NCBI RefSeq assembly: GCF_015354405.1
Contig: NZ_JADKYP010000064.1
Coordinates: 1-33,759 of the forward strand
Direction of reading: 5' to 3'
Origin: Nocardia sp. BSTN01
GTDB lineage: Bacteria > Actinomycetota > Actinomycetes > Mycobacteriales > Mycobacteriaceae
Length of the DNA: 33,759 nt
In this document: piece after piece, positions 7,936 to 16,091 of the stretch
Position numbering within the stretch: position 1 is the stretch's first letter
Layout: every line of letters starts with the position of its first letter
The notes under the pieces: generated by a model
Seen by the model: the letters and a program-made list of their open reading frames with translations, nothing else
What the model was told of the DNA's origin: nothing
The model's database searches: none
Made by a program: the position numbers and the translations under genes

Positions 7936-7950
7936 TGAGTCTCCTACTCA
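7936..7950. promoter_or_regulatory. Inverted repeat upstream of the steroid-type operon
   Basis: TGAGT-CTCCT-ACTCA has perfect 5-bp arms, 38 bases upstream of the first gene of the minus-strand operon and 176 bases upstream of the NACHT gene. It does not match the KstR or KstR2 operator consensus. It is a weak operator candidate; nothing else stands out in the 227-bp divergent space. Confidence 0.3.
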
Positions 7951-8125
7951 TCGGAACAACGGATCGTGGCCGGGGCCCGGTCGCAGAGCCGTCCGATCGA
8001 TTGAGGTAGCGGACTACTCGTGTGGAACACACGCGGCCGAGCCACGCTGAGCACATTGCCTTCACGCCGAGGCGAGCCGCCGGCTCGGACGTACCGGTGG
8101 CCTTTCCGAACGAGGGAATGGTGTC

Positions 8126-11100
8126 GTGGGTATTACGTGGGCGCGTCGGCTGCCGGCCGGAATCGCCCTGATCGGAGTTACCGGACTGCTGCTGTGGGTC
8201 TGGCTCGCATCCGGATGGGAGACCATCGGAAAGGTCGCCGGCCTGATCACCGCGGTCATCGGCGTCCTGACCGCGGTGGCGGCACGATGGCCGGGACAGC
8301 GGACCACCGTCGATCCCGACGCCGCCTTGGAGGCGCTGGCCGGCGCGGTACGTGAGCAGTGGCAGGCGGAGGAGAGACTGCGCCGGCTGCCCGACCCGCG
8401 GCCGCTGCAACTGCACTGGGACAACTGCCGCCGAGACGGGGTGATGGATTACTGGGAAGTGATCCGCGGCGTCGAGGGCTGCGATACCCCGATCGAACTC
8501 GGCGGACGGCTCTGCGAGATCGTCGAGGTCTTCGAGCGGATCCCGGCACGGCGGCTGGTGGTCCTCGGCGAACCCGGATCGGGCAAATCCGTGCTCGCGA
8601 TGCAATTCACCCTGACCACGGTGCGACGGCGAAGCCCCGGCGATCCGGTCCCGGTTTTGATGCCGGTCGCGTCGTGGAATCCGGGCGAGGCGAGCCTGGC
8701 GGCATGGATGGAAGCGCGGTTGTGCGTGGACTATCCACTGCTCGGCGGCCGCGGCGCCTCGGGATCGACGCTGGCGCACGACCTGATCGCCCGGGGCCGG
8801 ATCTGGCCGGTTCTCGACGGCCTCGACGAAGTCCCCGAAGAGGTGCGTGCCGAGGTGATCACCGCATTGAACCGCACCCTCACCGTGGGCGACCCGCTCC
8901 TGCTGACCAGCCGCTCGGCGGAGTACGAGGCCGCGGTCGACGCTGCCGGGGACGTCGTGACGGCCGCCGCGGTGATCGAATTGACGCCGCTCGGACTCGA
9001 GGAGGTCGCGTCCTATCTGCGGGTCACGGCGGCGCCGCGGCGGGGACTGAACAAGTGGGATCCCGTCCTCACCCATCTCCACGAGCATCCGCAGGACCGC
9101 CTGGCCTCGGTATTGACGACACCGCTCATGACCTCGCTCGCGCGGGCTGCCTACAGTGACGGACGCGCCGACCCCAGCGAGCTCCTCGACGCCACCGCCT
9201 TCGATACCCGGGAGGCCGTCGAGACGCACCTCCTCGACCAGGCGATCCCCGCCGGCTATGCGAGCGAAAACCCGCCCGCGGGTCACAACGGCGACGCGGT
9301 GGTCGACGCCGAACGCCGACTGCGGCTCCTCGCCGGTGACCTCGACCGCTGTGGCGATCGTGAATTGGCCTGGTGGAAGCGGCATCTCGCCATTCCTTCG
9401 CCATTGTTCGCGGCGGTGTCGGGACTCGCGGTCGGGATGCTCGTGGTGGCAGTGACGCTCGCAGCGGCATGGCCGACCGACAGCTTCACATCGACCAGAT
9501 GGGGGGAGAGTGTCGAGTGGTCCGTTCGGCTGGGTTCGCTCGCCGCGGTCGTCATCGGCTTCTTCACCCTTGCAGACCTGGACCGCGAGAGACCGACATT
9601 CCGCCGCCAGGCTGGGCGCTTCACCATGGTGATGGCACTCGGTTCGATCGCCGCGCTCGCCGTCGGCGGGCTGACCTACCGGGCGTGGATCGACACGAGC
9701 TATCGGTCCGATATTGCCGACAGCGCAGTCGATACCGCGCAATACGTCGCGGAGAGCTTCTTGCTCATCGCCCTCGTCGTCGGTTTTCTGCGCGTACCCC
9801 CGGTACGGTCGCCCACCGCTGTCCTCCGAGAATCACCTCGAACCGCCGATACGACAGCCGGACGCTTCCGGGCGAGGATCGGGCCGATCGCGGGCACAGC
9901 GACCGTAGTCGGGATCGTTTTCGGGCTCGTCCATGCAATCGGCGTGTCGGCTGCGGGTGTTGTGGTACGGCACGAGTCCGTGCGGGACGGAGTTCTCGAC
10001 GTGCCGCGCGAGTGGTTGACGGTGGGACCGATCGCCGGGATCTGCTCGGCACTCGGCGTGCAGCTCGGCCGTCGCATTCTGCGGCCGGTTTTCGCAGCCG
10101 GCGCCGAACGCACGACGACGGGCCAGCCGCGGATTCTGGCAGCCGTCACGGTCACCGTGGTCGGGGTAGTCGCCGGCGCGTTCCTGCTACCGATCGTGAG
10201 AGACATGCTCGGTGATGGCAGGGCGGTGTGGGACTCGGCACTGAGCGCCGCGAAGGACGGTATCCGGCTCGGCATCGGCCCTGCGGTCATCCTCGCATTC
10301 CTGCCATGGGAAACCCGGCCGATGAGCCTGCAACTGCGGTTGCGAGGCAGGCTTCTGCGTTTGCTCATCGTTTCCGCGATCGCCGCGACAGTGGGAGCGG
10401 CGGCGCTCTGGTTCGCGGCAGACCTTCCCGATGCCGGGCAGAAGGCACGAGACTGTGTGCTCGTCGGTGCGCCATTCGGCCTCGCCGTCGGAATACTCGC
10501 CGTCGCGCTGGATCGGCCGGTCACCTTGGACCGGCCGATGGGACCACTGGCATCGCTACGCCTGGATCGACGAGCGGCCGTCATCTACAGCCTCGCCTAT
10601 GCGGTCGCCGCCGGCGCGGCCAATTGGCTCCACGCCGCGATCAGCTCGACGGCCGCGCTCGGCGCCCAGGACATCGGCGTCTTCGCCGTCGCGTTCTTCG
10701 TGATCTCGTATTTCCTCACGGCCTCCGGAAGACATGCGATCACATCCGTCTGGTTGTGGCTGGCCGGTCGAATGCCGTTGCGGGACATGGAATTCTATCG
10801 CACCGCCCATCGCCGCGGGGTGCTCCGGCAGGTCGGCAGCGTCTACCAATTCCGGCATGCCCTGCTGCAGGACCGGCTCGCCGCCGGCGCGCGACGGCCG
10901 TTCCGCCACAGTCGCGCGCACGCCGCACTCGTCCTCGCCGCCGCCGCGGCGCTGGTCCTTTCATCCGTCGCCGCGCTCGTGCACCACGCGTACGAACACC
11001 GGGAGTGGCTCGCGCGGAGCAATGCGGCCGTACTCCCCTTCGACGACGTCTCCCTACCCCTCGGTGTCGCGGTCGACCACGCCGGAACCCTGTACGTGGC

Positions 11101-11812
11101 CGGCACGAGGTTCGGGAGGAGCGCCAACCACGTCGACGACACCTCCGCCCTCGGCCGGTTGTGGCGATGGGAGAAGGGTGCGCCGAGACCGTCGATGCTC
11201 CCTCTCACCGACCTCGGACTGGCCTTCACACTGGCGATCGACCGAGCGAACAACCTCTACGTCGCCGACCGCGACAACCATCACGTTCTCGTATTGGGTC
11301 CTCGATCGATCGTCCCGGTCACATTGCCGTTCTCCGAACTGGTGGCGCCCATCGGCCTGGACGTCAGCGAATCGGGTGATGTGTATGTTTCCGACAATGG
11401 CACCGGTGTGGTCTGGAAGCTGCCGGCCGGGTCGACGACCGCGATCGCCCTTCCGTTCCCGAGACTCGACCATGTCACCGCTGTCGCGATCGACTCCGCG
11501 GGGACCGTGTACGCAAACGAAGCGGGCCGCAATCGCGTATTGAAGCTGCCCCTCGGATCGACTGTCCCGACGGCACTGCCGTTCGACGGCCTCGACAAAC
11601 CGAGCGGGATCGCCGTCGACTCCGAAGACACCCTCTATGTCTGCGACTGGAGCGGCCAAGTGATGAAACTTCGCGCCGGATCGGCTACGCCCGAGGTGGT
11701 GCACATGACCGGACTCAATTGGCCACAGTCCATCGCCGTCGACGATGCGCACAACCTGTACGTCACGAACCCCTACGACAACCGCGTACTCGAACTACCT
11801 TCCCCTCGATGA
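8126..11812 (+). CDS. Membrane NACHT NTPase with C-terminal PknD-like NHL beta-propeller
   Basis: A 1228-residue multidomain protein. In order: two N-terminal membrane segments (about 11-28 and 37-53); a NACHT STAND-type NTPase with Walker A GEPGSGKS (148-155), Walker B VLDGLDE (229-235) and the LLLTSRS sensor (258-264); roughly a dozen membrane helices (426-866); a YQFRHALLQDRLA segment (907-919) seen in actinobacterial membrane NACHT proteins; one more helix (932-953); and six NHL-type repeats (968-1226), each like LPF..L..P.GVAVD..GTLYV, very close to the sensor propeller of PknD. The last helix would place the propeller outside the cell, with the NTPase in the cytosol. NACHT proteins often act in antiphage defence or regulation. 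Start GTG 8126 with GAGGG about 10 bases upstream. A phospholipase D-family gene follows. Confidence 0.88.
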   Translation: MGITWARRLPAGIALIGVTGLLLWVWLASGWETIGKVAGLITAVIGVLTAVAARWPGQRTTVDPDAALEALAGAVREQWQAEERLRRLPDPRPLQLHWDNCRRDGVMDYWEVIRGVEGCDTPIELGGRLCEIVEVFERIPARRLVVLGEPGSGKSVLAMQFTLTTVRRRSPGDPVPVLMPVASWNPGEASLAAWMEARLCVDYPLLGGRGASGSTLAHDLIARGRIWPVLDGLDEVPEEVRAEVITALNRTLTVGDPLLLTSRSAEYEAAVDAAGDVVTAAAVIELTPLGLEEVASYLRVTAAPRRGLNKWDPVLTHLHEHPQDRLASVLTTPLMTSLARAAYSDGRADPSELLDATAFDTREAVETHLLDQAIPAGYASENPPAGHNGDAVVDAERRLRLLAGDLDRCGDRELAWWKRHLAIPSPLFAAVSGLAVGMLVVAVTLAAAWPTDSFTSTRWGESVEWSVRLGSLAAVVIGFFTLADLDRERPTFRRQAGRFTMVMALGSIAALAVGGLTYRAWIDTSYRSDIADSAVDTAQYVAESFLLIALVVGFLRVPPVRSPTAVLRESPRTADTTAGRFRARIGPIAGTATVVGIVFGLVHAIGVSAAGVVVRHESVRDGVLDVPREWLTVGPIAGICSALGVQLGRRILRPVFAAGAERTTTGQPRILAAVTVTVVGVVAGAFLLPIVRDMLGDGRAVWDSALSAAKDGIRLGIGPAVILAFLPWETRPMSLQLRLRGRLLRLLIVSAIAATVGAAALWFAADLPDAGQKARDCVLVGAPFGLAVGILAVALDRPVTLDRPMGPLASLRLDRRAAVIYSLAYAVAAGAANWLHAAISSTAALGAQDIGVFAVAFFVISYFLTASGRHAITSVWLWLAGRMPLRDMEFYRTAHRRGVLRQVGSVYQFRHALLQDRLAAGARRPFRHSRAHAALVLAAAAALVLSSVAALVHHAYEHREWLARSNAAVLPFDDVSLPLGVAVDHAGTLYVAGTRFGRSANHVDDTSALGRLWRWEKGAPRPSMLPLTDLGLAFTLAIDRANNLYVADRDNHHVLVLGPRSIVPVTLPFSELVAPIGLDVSESGDVYVSDNGTGVVWKLPAGSTTAIALPFPRLDHVTAVAIDSAGTVYANEAGRNRVLKLPLGSTVPTALPFDGLDKPSGIAVDSEDTLYVCDWSGQVMKLRAGSATPEVVHMTGLNWPQSIAVDDAHNLYVTNPYDNRVLELPSPR

Positions 11813-11949
11813 ACGAATCGGCGTGCGGCGTCGGAATTCCAGTCGAGGAATTGGCAGAAGTGCATTGCGCGTACTTTCCTGGACATCGAGCCGGCCACTC
11901 GCGGCGGCGCACCATTTCTATTATGGCGGGCGAAAACCGTCGCGATCTC

Positions 11950-11970
11950 GGGTAGCACACTACCCTCTTT
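11950..11970 (+). terminator. Short hairpin plus T-rich tail, possible terminator after NACHT gene
   Basis: GGGTAG-CACA-CTACCC (6-bp arms, 4-base loop) is followed directly by TCTTT. It is 138 bases after the NACHT stop. If real, it would partly uncouple the downstream phospholipase D gene. Confidence 0.4.
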
Positions 11971-12058
11971 CAACTGGGGGCATAAGGCGAAGTCGAGTAT
12001 GCACGACCCTCCCCGAACAATGCGGCAACCATTAGAATTCAAGGGCACCAAATCTTTT

Positions 12059-12075
12059 GGATCGCCAGGCGATCC
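12059..12075. promoter_or_regulatory. 17-bp palindrome upstream of phospholipase D gene
   Basis: GGATCGCC-A-GGCGATCC is a perfect 8-bp inverted repeat around one base, 121 bases before the phospholipase D start. Its size suits a dimeric regulator's operator; no regulator gene adjoins it, so the binding protein would be encoded elsewhere. Confidence 0.4.
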
Positions 12076-12196
12076 GGTTCTCCGAGACTTCCAGCCGTGA
12101 TGGGGCCGGGTTCGGCCGCCCCTGCGCGCCGTCCTCCCGGAGTGAACTCCGTCTATCCGTTCGCCCTGGTAATCCTTTTCCGAAGGGCGAAAAGAC

Positions 12197-13861
12197 ATGC
12201 TGGTACGAATTCATCACAACGGCGACGACGCACTGATCGCATGGAAACCCGACGGGTTCATTCCGGGGTGCCGCGGGTTCGCGCTCATGCGTCGACGCAA
12301 CGGCATCGAAGAGGTCGTGAGCACGTGGGTCGGCTTCACCGACGACCAGGCCACCGCCGGCGAACGTCGCGCGTCCACGAACTGGCCGATTCAGAAATAT
12401 CAATGGATCGACTACATGGCCGACCCCGGTGACAAGGTCGCATATCGGGTCCTACCGATGGTCGGCGACGACAAGGCGAACCTGCGCCCCGCCCCGGACG
12501 CCGCGAGCGACTGGACCGACGAGATCACCCTGACGCATATGGCATCGCCCGATATCGAGGCGGTATTCAACCGCGGAATCGTTGCCGCACAATGGGTCTC
12601 GCGCCGACTGGGCGTCACCGGCCACGAACTGCAGAACGCGAAGCTGGAAACCGTGCTCGAGACCACCGGCGATCCACTCCGCAACTACCTCGCCGGACCA
12701 CTGGGCACGCGGTTGTTCGCGCTGCTCGACACGGCCGCCCGGAACGGATCCGATGTGTACGCGGCGCTGTACGAACTCGACGATCCTCAGCTGGAATCCG
12801 CCCTGGCCCGGCTGGGCAACCACGCGCACGTCGTGCTGGCGAACGGGAGCGTGAAGAAGAAGGGCGACGATCAGAACGCCGACGCGCGCGACAAGTTGCG
12901 TGGGCAGATCGACCTACACGATCGGATGTGTTCGCCACGTGCTCTGGGACACAACAAGTTCCTGGTCGTCTGCGATCAGGAATCCACCCCGCGATGGGTG
13001 TGGACCGGCAGCCAGAATTGGACCATGACCGGGTTGTGCACCCAGGCCAACAACTCACTCCTGATCGAGGACCCGGACCTCGCCGAGCAGTATCGGCACC
13101 AGTGGGACCTGCTCGAGCAGGCGGGCGACGCCACACCGGCGAGCCTGCGCGCCGACAACAGCACACCCCGCGACGAGGCGGTGGATCCGGCCCGGGTGCG
13201 ACTGTGGTTCACCCCGACCGTCGGACAGGTCGACCTCGACGACGCACGCACGCTCATCACGGGCGCGGAGACCGGCATCCTCTTCCTGATGTTCAATCCG
13301 GGACCCAAGGACACCCTGCTCAATACGATCCTCGACACGGCTCGCGCGGGACGACCCGACGACCGGCGTCTCTACATTCGCGGCGTCCTCAACCAGGACC
13401 CGAGCACCACGGCCAACCCGGTGCACCTGTTCGATCAGGAGAACTCGGAGAAGGCCGATTTCGACGTCGTCCTCCCCGCGGCCATCGACGCGCCGACCAT
13501 GTTCTTCCGGGAAGAACTGAAGAAGCTGGATCGAGCATTCGCGATGGTGCACAGCAAGGTCATCGTGATCGACCCCCTCAGGGCGAACCCTGTCGTGCTC
13601 ACCGGCTCGCACAACCTGGGTCCGAAAGCCAGCGGGACCAACGACGAGAATCTGCTCCTCATTCGCGATACGCCGGGTCTGGCCGACGCGTACGCGACGA
13701 ACATCATGTCCGTCTACAACCAGTACCGGTGGCGCTTTCGCCGGCACCTGCAACCACCGAATCTCCGATGGCAGGGCCTGATCGACAGCGACTCCTGGCA
13801 GAGCTGGTATCTGAAACCCGACAGCCCTCAGATCCGCGAGATCGACTTCTGGGTCGCATAG
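12197..13861 (+). CDS. Phospholipase D-family protein with two HKD motifs
   Basis: A 554-residue protein with two complete PLD catalytic half-sites. Motif 1 is HNKFLVVCD (His252, Lys254, Asp260) followed by TGSQN (270-274); motif 2 is HSKVIVID (His452, Lys454, Asp459) followed by TGSHN (469-473). Two active half-sites in one chain is the arrangement of phospholipases, cardiolipin synthases and some nucleases of this superfamily. Residues 1-115 look like an all-beta, fibronectin-like module and no signal peptide is visible, so a cytosolic location is likely. The ATG at 12197 has AAGGG upstream. It follows the NACHT gene on the same strand after 384 bp, which suggests but does not prove joint function. 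Its substrate (lipid or nucleic acid) is unknown. Confidence 0.88.
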   Translation: MLVRIHHNGDDALIAWKPDGFIPGCRGFALMRRRNGIEEVVSTWVGFTDDQATAGERRASTNWPIQKYQWIDYMADPGDKVAYRVLPMVGDDKANLRPAPDAASDWTDEITLTHMASPDIEAVFNRGIVAAQWVSRRLGVTGHELQNAKLETVLETTGDPLRNYLAGPLGTRLFALLDTAARNGSDVYAALYELDDPQLESALARLGNHAHVVLANGSVKKKGDDQNADARDKLRGQIDLHDRMCSPRALGHNKFLVVCDQESTPRWVWTGSQNWTMTGLCTQANNSLLIEDPDLAEQYRHQWDLLEQAGDATPASLRADNSTPRDEAVDPARVRLWFTPTVGQVDLDDARTLITGAETGILFLMFNPGPKDTLLNTILDTARAGRPDDRRLYIRGVLNQDPSTTANPVHLFDQENSEKADFDVVLPAAIDAPTMFFREELKKLDRAFAMVHSKVIVIDPLRANPVVLTGSHNLGPKASGTNDENLLLIRDTPGLADAYATNIMSVYNQYRWRFRRHLQPPNLRWQGLIDSDSWQSWYLKPDSPQIREIDFWVA

Positions 13862-14057
13862 CCGGCGGAGCTCGAACCGACTGTGCCCGCACCGTTTTCG
13901 GAGCTCGGGTTCTATCTGCTCGCCGGAGCGGGTGGCGAGGGGCCCGCCATCTTGGTCCAGGAAGCCCGCCGAGGCGAGGAGTTCGGTCTGGGCTGTGCTG
14001 CAACGCTTTCGCGACGACCCGATCGTGCAGTCGCGACGGCCGTGCCCGGCCACTCGG

Positions 14058-14792
14058 TCAGTGCGAGCGCAGCCAGTCACGGTAGTGGGTGGCGGCCAGG
14101 TGGGCGTCGGGGGGCGCTGTCAGCTCGTCGCCTTCTACCGCGGCGAACAGGCCCGCGCTGTTGTCGGTGACGACGTGGCGGTGGTCGCCGGTGAGTTCCA
14201 GCGTCAGGCGGCCGAGTTCGTCGAGAGCGAAGACGTCGGGGCCGGCGATGTTGCGAATGCCCTGCAGTGGTGAGCCGACAGCCACCGCCGCGACCTCGGC
14301 GGCGACCTCCGCGGAGCTGATGGGCTGGATCGGGGTGGCGGGCAGGTGGACGGCGTCACCCTCGGCGGTCGATTCCATCGTCGGCGCGATGAACTCCATG
14401 AACTGGGTGGCGCGCACGATCGAGTACGGGATCGGTCCCGCCTCGACCAGGTTCTCCTGCAGGGTCTTCGCCCGGTAGTAGGCAAGGGCGGGCACCCGGT
14501 CGACGCCGACGATGGACAGCGTCACGAGGTGCCCGACGCCGGCCGCCTTCGCCGCGGTCAGCAGGTTGGTCACCGTGGTGCGGAAGAAGTCGAGGGACGC
14601 GTCGTCGAAGGTCGGCGAGTTGGTCACGTTCACGACGACCTCGGCGCCGCCCAGCGCGTCGTCGAGGCCCTGCCCGGTGAGCAGGTCGAGGCCGGTCGAG
14701 CGAGAGTGCCCGGTCGCCTCGTTTCCCGCAGCGGTGAGACGCTCGATCACCTGGGAGCCGATCAGTCCGGTGCCGATGACGGAGACTTTCAT
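14058..14792 (-). CDS. NmrA-like NAD(P)-binding atypical SDR
   Basis: A 244-residue atypical short-chain dehydrogenase of the NmrA/NAD(P)H-binding type. MKVSVIGTGLIGSQVIERL at the start gives the Rossmann GTGLIGS (7-13); the middle has VGHLVTLSIVGVD and LAYYRAKTLQE, where Tyr and Lys of YYRAK replace the classical SDR catalytic pair; SIVRATQFMEF is typical of NmrA-like proteins. Members are either sensors of redox state or reductases, and nothing here decides between them. It is monocistronic in appearance, with the phospholipase D gene converging on it (196 bp between the stops, nothing recognisable there). Confidence 0.88.
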   Translation of the reverse strand: MKVSVIGTGLIGSQVIERLTAAGNEATGHSRSTGLDLLTGQGLDDALGGAEVVVNVTNSPTFDDASLDFFRTTVTNLLTAAKAAGVGHLVTLSIVGVDRVPALAYYRAKTLQENLVEAGPIPYSIVRATQFMEFIAPTMESTAEGDAVHLPATPIQPISSAEVAAEVAAVAVGSPLQGIRNIAGPDVFALDELGRLTLELTGDHRHVVTDNSAGLFAAVEGDELTAPPDAHLAATHYRDWLRSH

Positions 14793-14827
14793 GAATGCTC
14801 CTACGGTGGGGATGTTCGAACTCGGAG

Positions 14828-14877
14828 GCCCGGAACACCCGGGCTGAATGTCAGGGCCTAGCGCCGACCTCGGTCGG
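14828..14877. promoter_or_regulatory. Two inverted repeats upstream of NmrA-like gene
   Basis: GCCCGG-AACAC-CCGGGC (14828-14844) and CCGACC-TC-GGTCGG (14864-14877) lie 36-85 bases upstream of the NmrA-like start, in the 231 bp before the next gene. They could be operator sites or, for the first, the terminator of the upstream TetR operon; neither has a T-rich tail. The rest of this interval shows nothing recognisable. Confidence 0.35.
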
Positions 14878-15023
14878 TGCAGCGTAAGCGCCGTGGCGGC
14901 TTCGTAGTTCAGCGCACCAATAGTATCGGCGTGCGTACGCGGGCCAGGTCGATGCGCCGAGAGGGTTTCGACGGTGCTGCCGAGTTGCCGCCGTCTCGTG
15001 ATCCGACGCGGACCGCGCCCGGC

Positions 15024-15650
15024 TCATCGTTTCCGCGTCGGGGTGATCCCGGCCAGGAGAACGTCGGCGATGTGGTCGGCGTAGCTCAGTGGGTCGATGT
15101 CCGGGTTCGTGTCGAGATATTCGAGCATGCTGTCGACCATCCCCTGATAGGTCACCGCCAGCAGGTGCGGATCGAGATCCGCGCGCAGCTGCCCCTGTTC
15201 CTGACCGCGCCGCAGGAGTGTGGCCTGCCGGGCATACAGGGCGCGGTACTCGCGGTCGCGAAGCGCGGCACCGCCGCCGAACGCGCCCAGATCGAGCACG
15301 ATCTGGCGGATCGTTCGCAGCTCGGCGCCGTGCGTCGCGGGCAGTTGCGCCGCGCGCCGAATCGCCGCTCGCAGGAGATCGTCGACATCGGCGTCGCGGT
15401 CGATATCGGCCGCTACGACCGCTTCGAGCGAGGTGAACGCACGCCGGGCGGCATGTGCCATCAGGTCGTCGAAGTCGGTGAAGTAGTGCCAGAGCAAGCC
15501 TTTCGACACCCCGGCGGCGCGCGCGATCGCGTCGGCGGTGGCCGCGGCGAGCCCGTCACGTCCGACGATCTCGATCGCGGCGGTCTCCAATTGGTGGCGG
15601 CGGGCCTCGGCACTGAGCCGCTGCCGGGTGCGCTGATTCGCGGCCGTCAT
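15024..15650 (-). CDS. TetR/AcrR family transcriptional regulator
   Basis: A 208-residue TetR repressor. The DNA-binding helix-turn-helix is at about residues 37-62 (ADAIARAAGVSKGLLWHYFTDF), followed by a helical ligand domain ending ADHIADVLLAGI. The ATG at 15650 overlaps the stop of the upstream membrane-protein gene in an ATGA junction, so the two are one operon and probably translationally coupled. Two TGAC-N6-GTCA-type sites at the operon start are likely operators for this protein, giving autorepression. The inducer is unknown. Confidence 0.9.
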   Translation of the reverse strand: MTAANQRTRQRLSAEARRHQLETAAIEIVGRDGLAAATADAIARAAGVSKGLLWHYFTDFDDLMAHAARRAFTSLEAVVAADIDRDADVDDLLRAAIRRAAQLPATHGAELRTIRQIVLDLGAFGGGAALRDREYRALYARQATLLRRGQEQGQLRADLDPHLLAVTYQGMVDSMLEYLDTNPDIDPLSYADHIADVLLAGITPTRKR

Positions 15651-16033
15651 ATCCGCTCGCGAACGACCAGGCCGATGATCAGCGCCATCAGCACGGCGGT
15701 GCCGAACATCTCCACTCGCATCCACCCCGGGACGAAATCCGGCAGCAGCGCCTCGACGACGTTCACCAGGAACAGTGCGGCCGCGATCAGGCCGACGGCA
15801 CGCAGCGCCGCGACGCTGCCACGACGTGCCGACCGGAAGCGCAGCGGCAGCAGCACGGCGAACGCCGCCACGATCACCGCATGCCCCCACGCCTCGGGCG
15901 GCGCCTCGTGCGGGGCCGTCGCCGACAGAATCGCCAGGGCGACAACGGTCCCGACCGCGGTCACGAGATAGGCCCACACCAGCATGCCCAGACGATCGAG
16001 CTCGATCGACGCGGCGGACGTCTTATTGACCAT
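15647..16033 (-). CDS. Small four-helix membrane protein in TetR operon
   Basis: A 128-residue protein with four predicted membrane segments: about residues 15-38 (MLVWAYLVTAVGTVVALAIL region), 50-66, 78-97 and 105-123. It has no catalytic motif that I recognise and looks like a DoxX/DUF-type small membrane protein. The stop overlaps the start of the TetR gene (ATGA). The start codon at 16033 lies inside one of two operator-like repeats, so binding there would block both transcription and translation start. It may be an efflux accessory or membrane-stress protein controlled by the adjacent TetR, which is inference from context only. Confidence 0.8.
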   Translation of the reverse strand: MVNKTSAASIELDRLGMLVWAYLVTAVGTVVALAILSATAPHEAPPEAWGHAVIVAAFAVLLPLRFRSARRGSVAALRAVGLIAAALFLVNVVEALLPDFVPGWMRVEMFGTAVLMALIIGLVVRERI

Positions 16034-16041
16034 GCAGTCAA
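16026..16041. promoter_or_regulatory. TetR operator-like site overlapping the operon's start codon
   Basis: TTGAC-N6-GTCAA, 16 bp, with the start codon of the membrane-protein gene (16031-16033) in its centre. It shares half-site sequence and spacing with the site at 16048-16061, and their centres are 21 bp apart, two helical turns. Confidence 0.6.
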
Positions 16042-16047
16042 CACTAA

Positions 16048-16061
16048 TGACCGGCCAGTCA
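16048..16061. promoter_or_regulatory. TetR operator-like near-palindrome
   Basis: TGACCGGCCAGTCA is symmetric except at one position pair. The half-sites TGAC and GTCA with a 6-base centre match its neighbour at 16026-16041. It lies just upstream of the membrane-protein/TetR operon on the face of the helix expected for cooperative dimer binding. Confidence 0.6.
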
Positions 16062-16091
16062 ATACGTCAACGCGTCCTCGGCACATCCGCG

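Larger units (their letters stand above)
11813..12196. other. 384-bp space between NACHT and phospholipase D genes
   Basis: No convincing gene. It holds a short hairpin followed by a T-rich stretch (11950-11970), a 17-bp palindrome (12059-12075), and a 33-codon frame (11999-12100, plus strand) with no homology that I recognise. It is less GC-rich and more irregular than neighbouring coding DNA. Confidence 0.6.

Noticed and set aside
7899-8125. KstR or KstR2 operator upstream of the steroid-type operon
   Set aside because: Neither the TnnAACnnGTTnnA nor the AnCAAGnnCTTGnT pattern is present; only an unrelated TGAGT-N5-ACTCA repeat was found.
7883-9742. A 619-codon minus-strand open frame over the NACHT start
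   Set aside because: It is antisense to the NACHT coding sequence, overlaps the HsaA-like start and has no ribosome site or domain.
11999-12100. A 33-codon frame in the NACHT-PLD spacer as a gene
   Set aside because: No similarity that I recognise, only a weak ribosome site, and it covers the palindrome; listed only as a possibility in the spacer entry.
8126-13861. Recent mobile-element origin for the NACHT-PLD region
   Set aside because: No integrase, transposase, tRNA gene or flanking direct repeats were seen at either edge.
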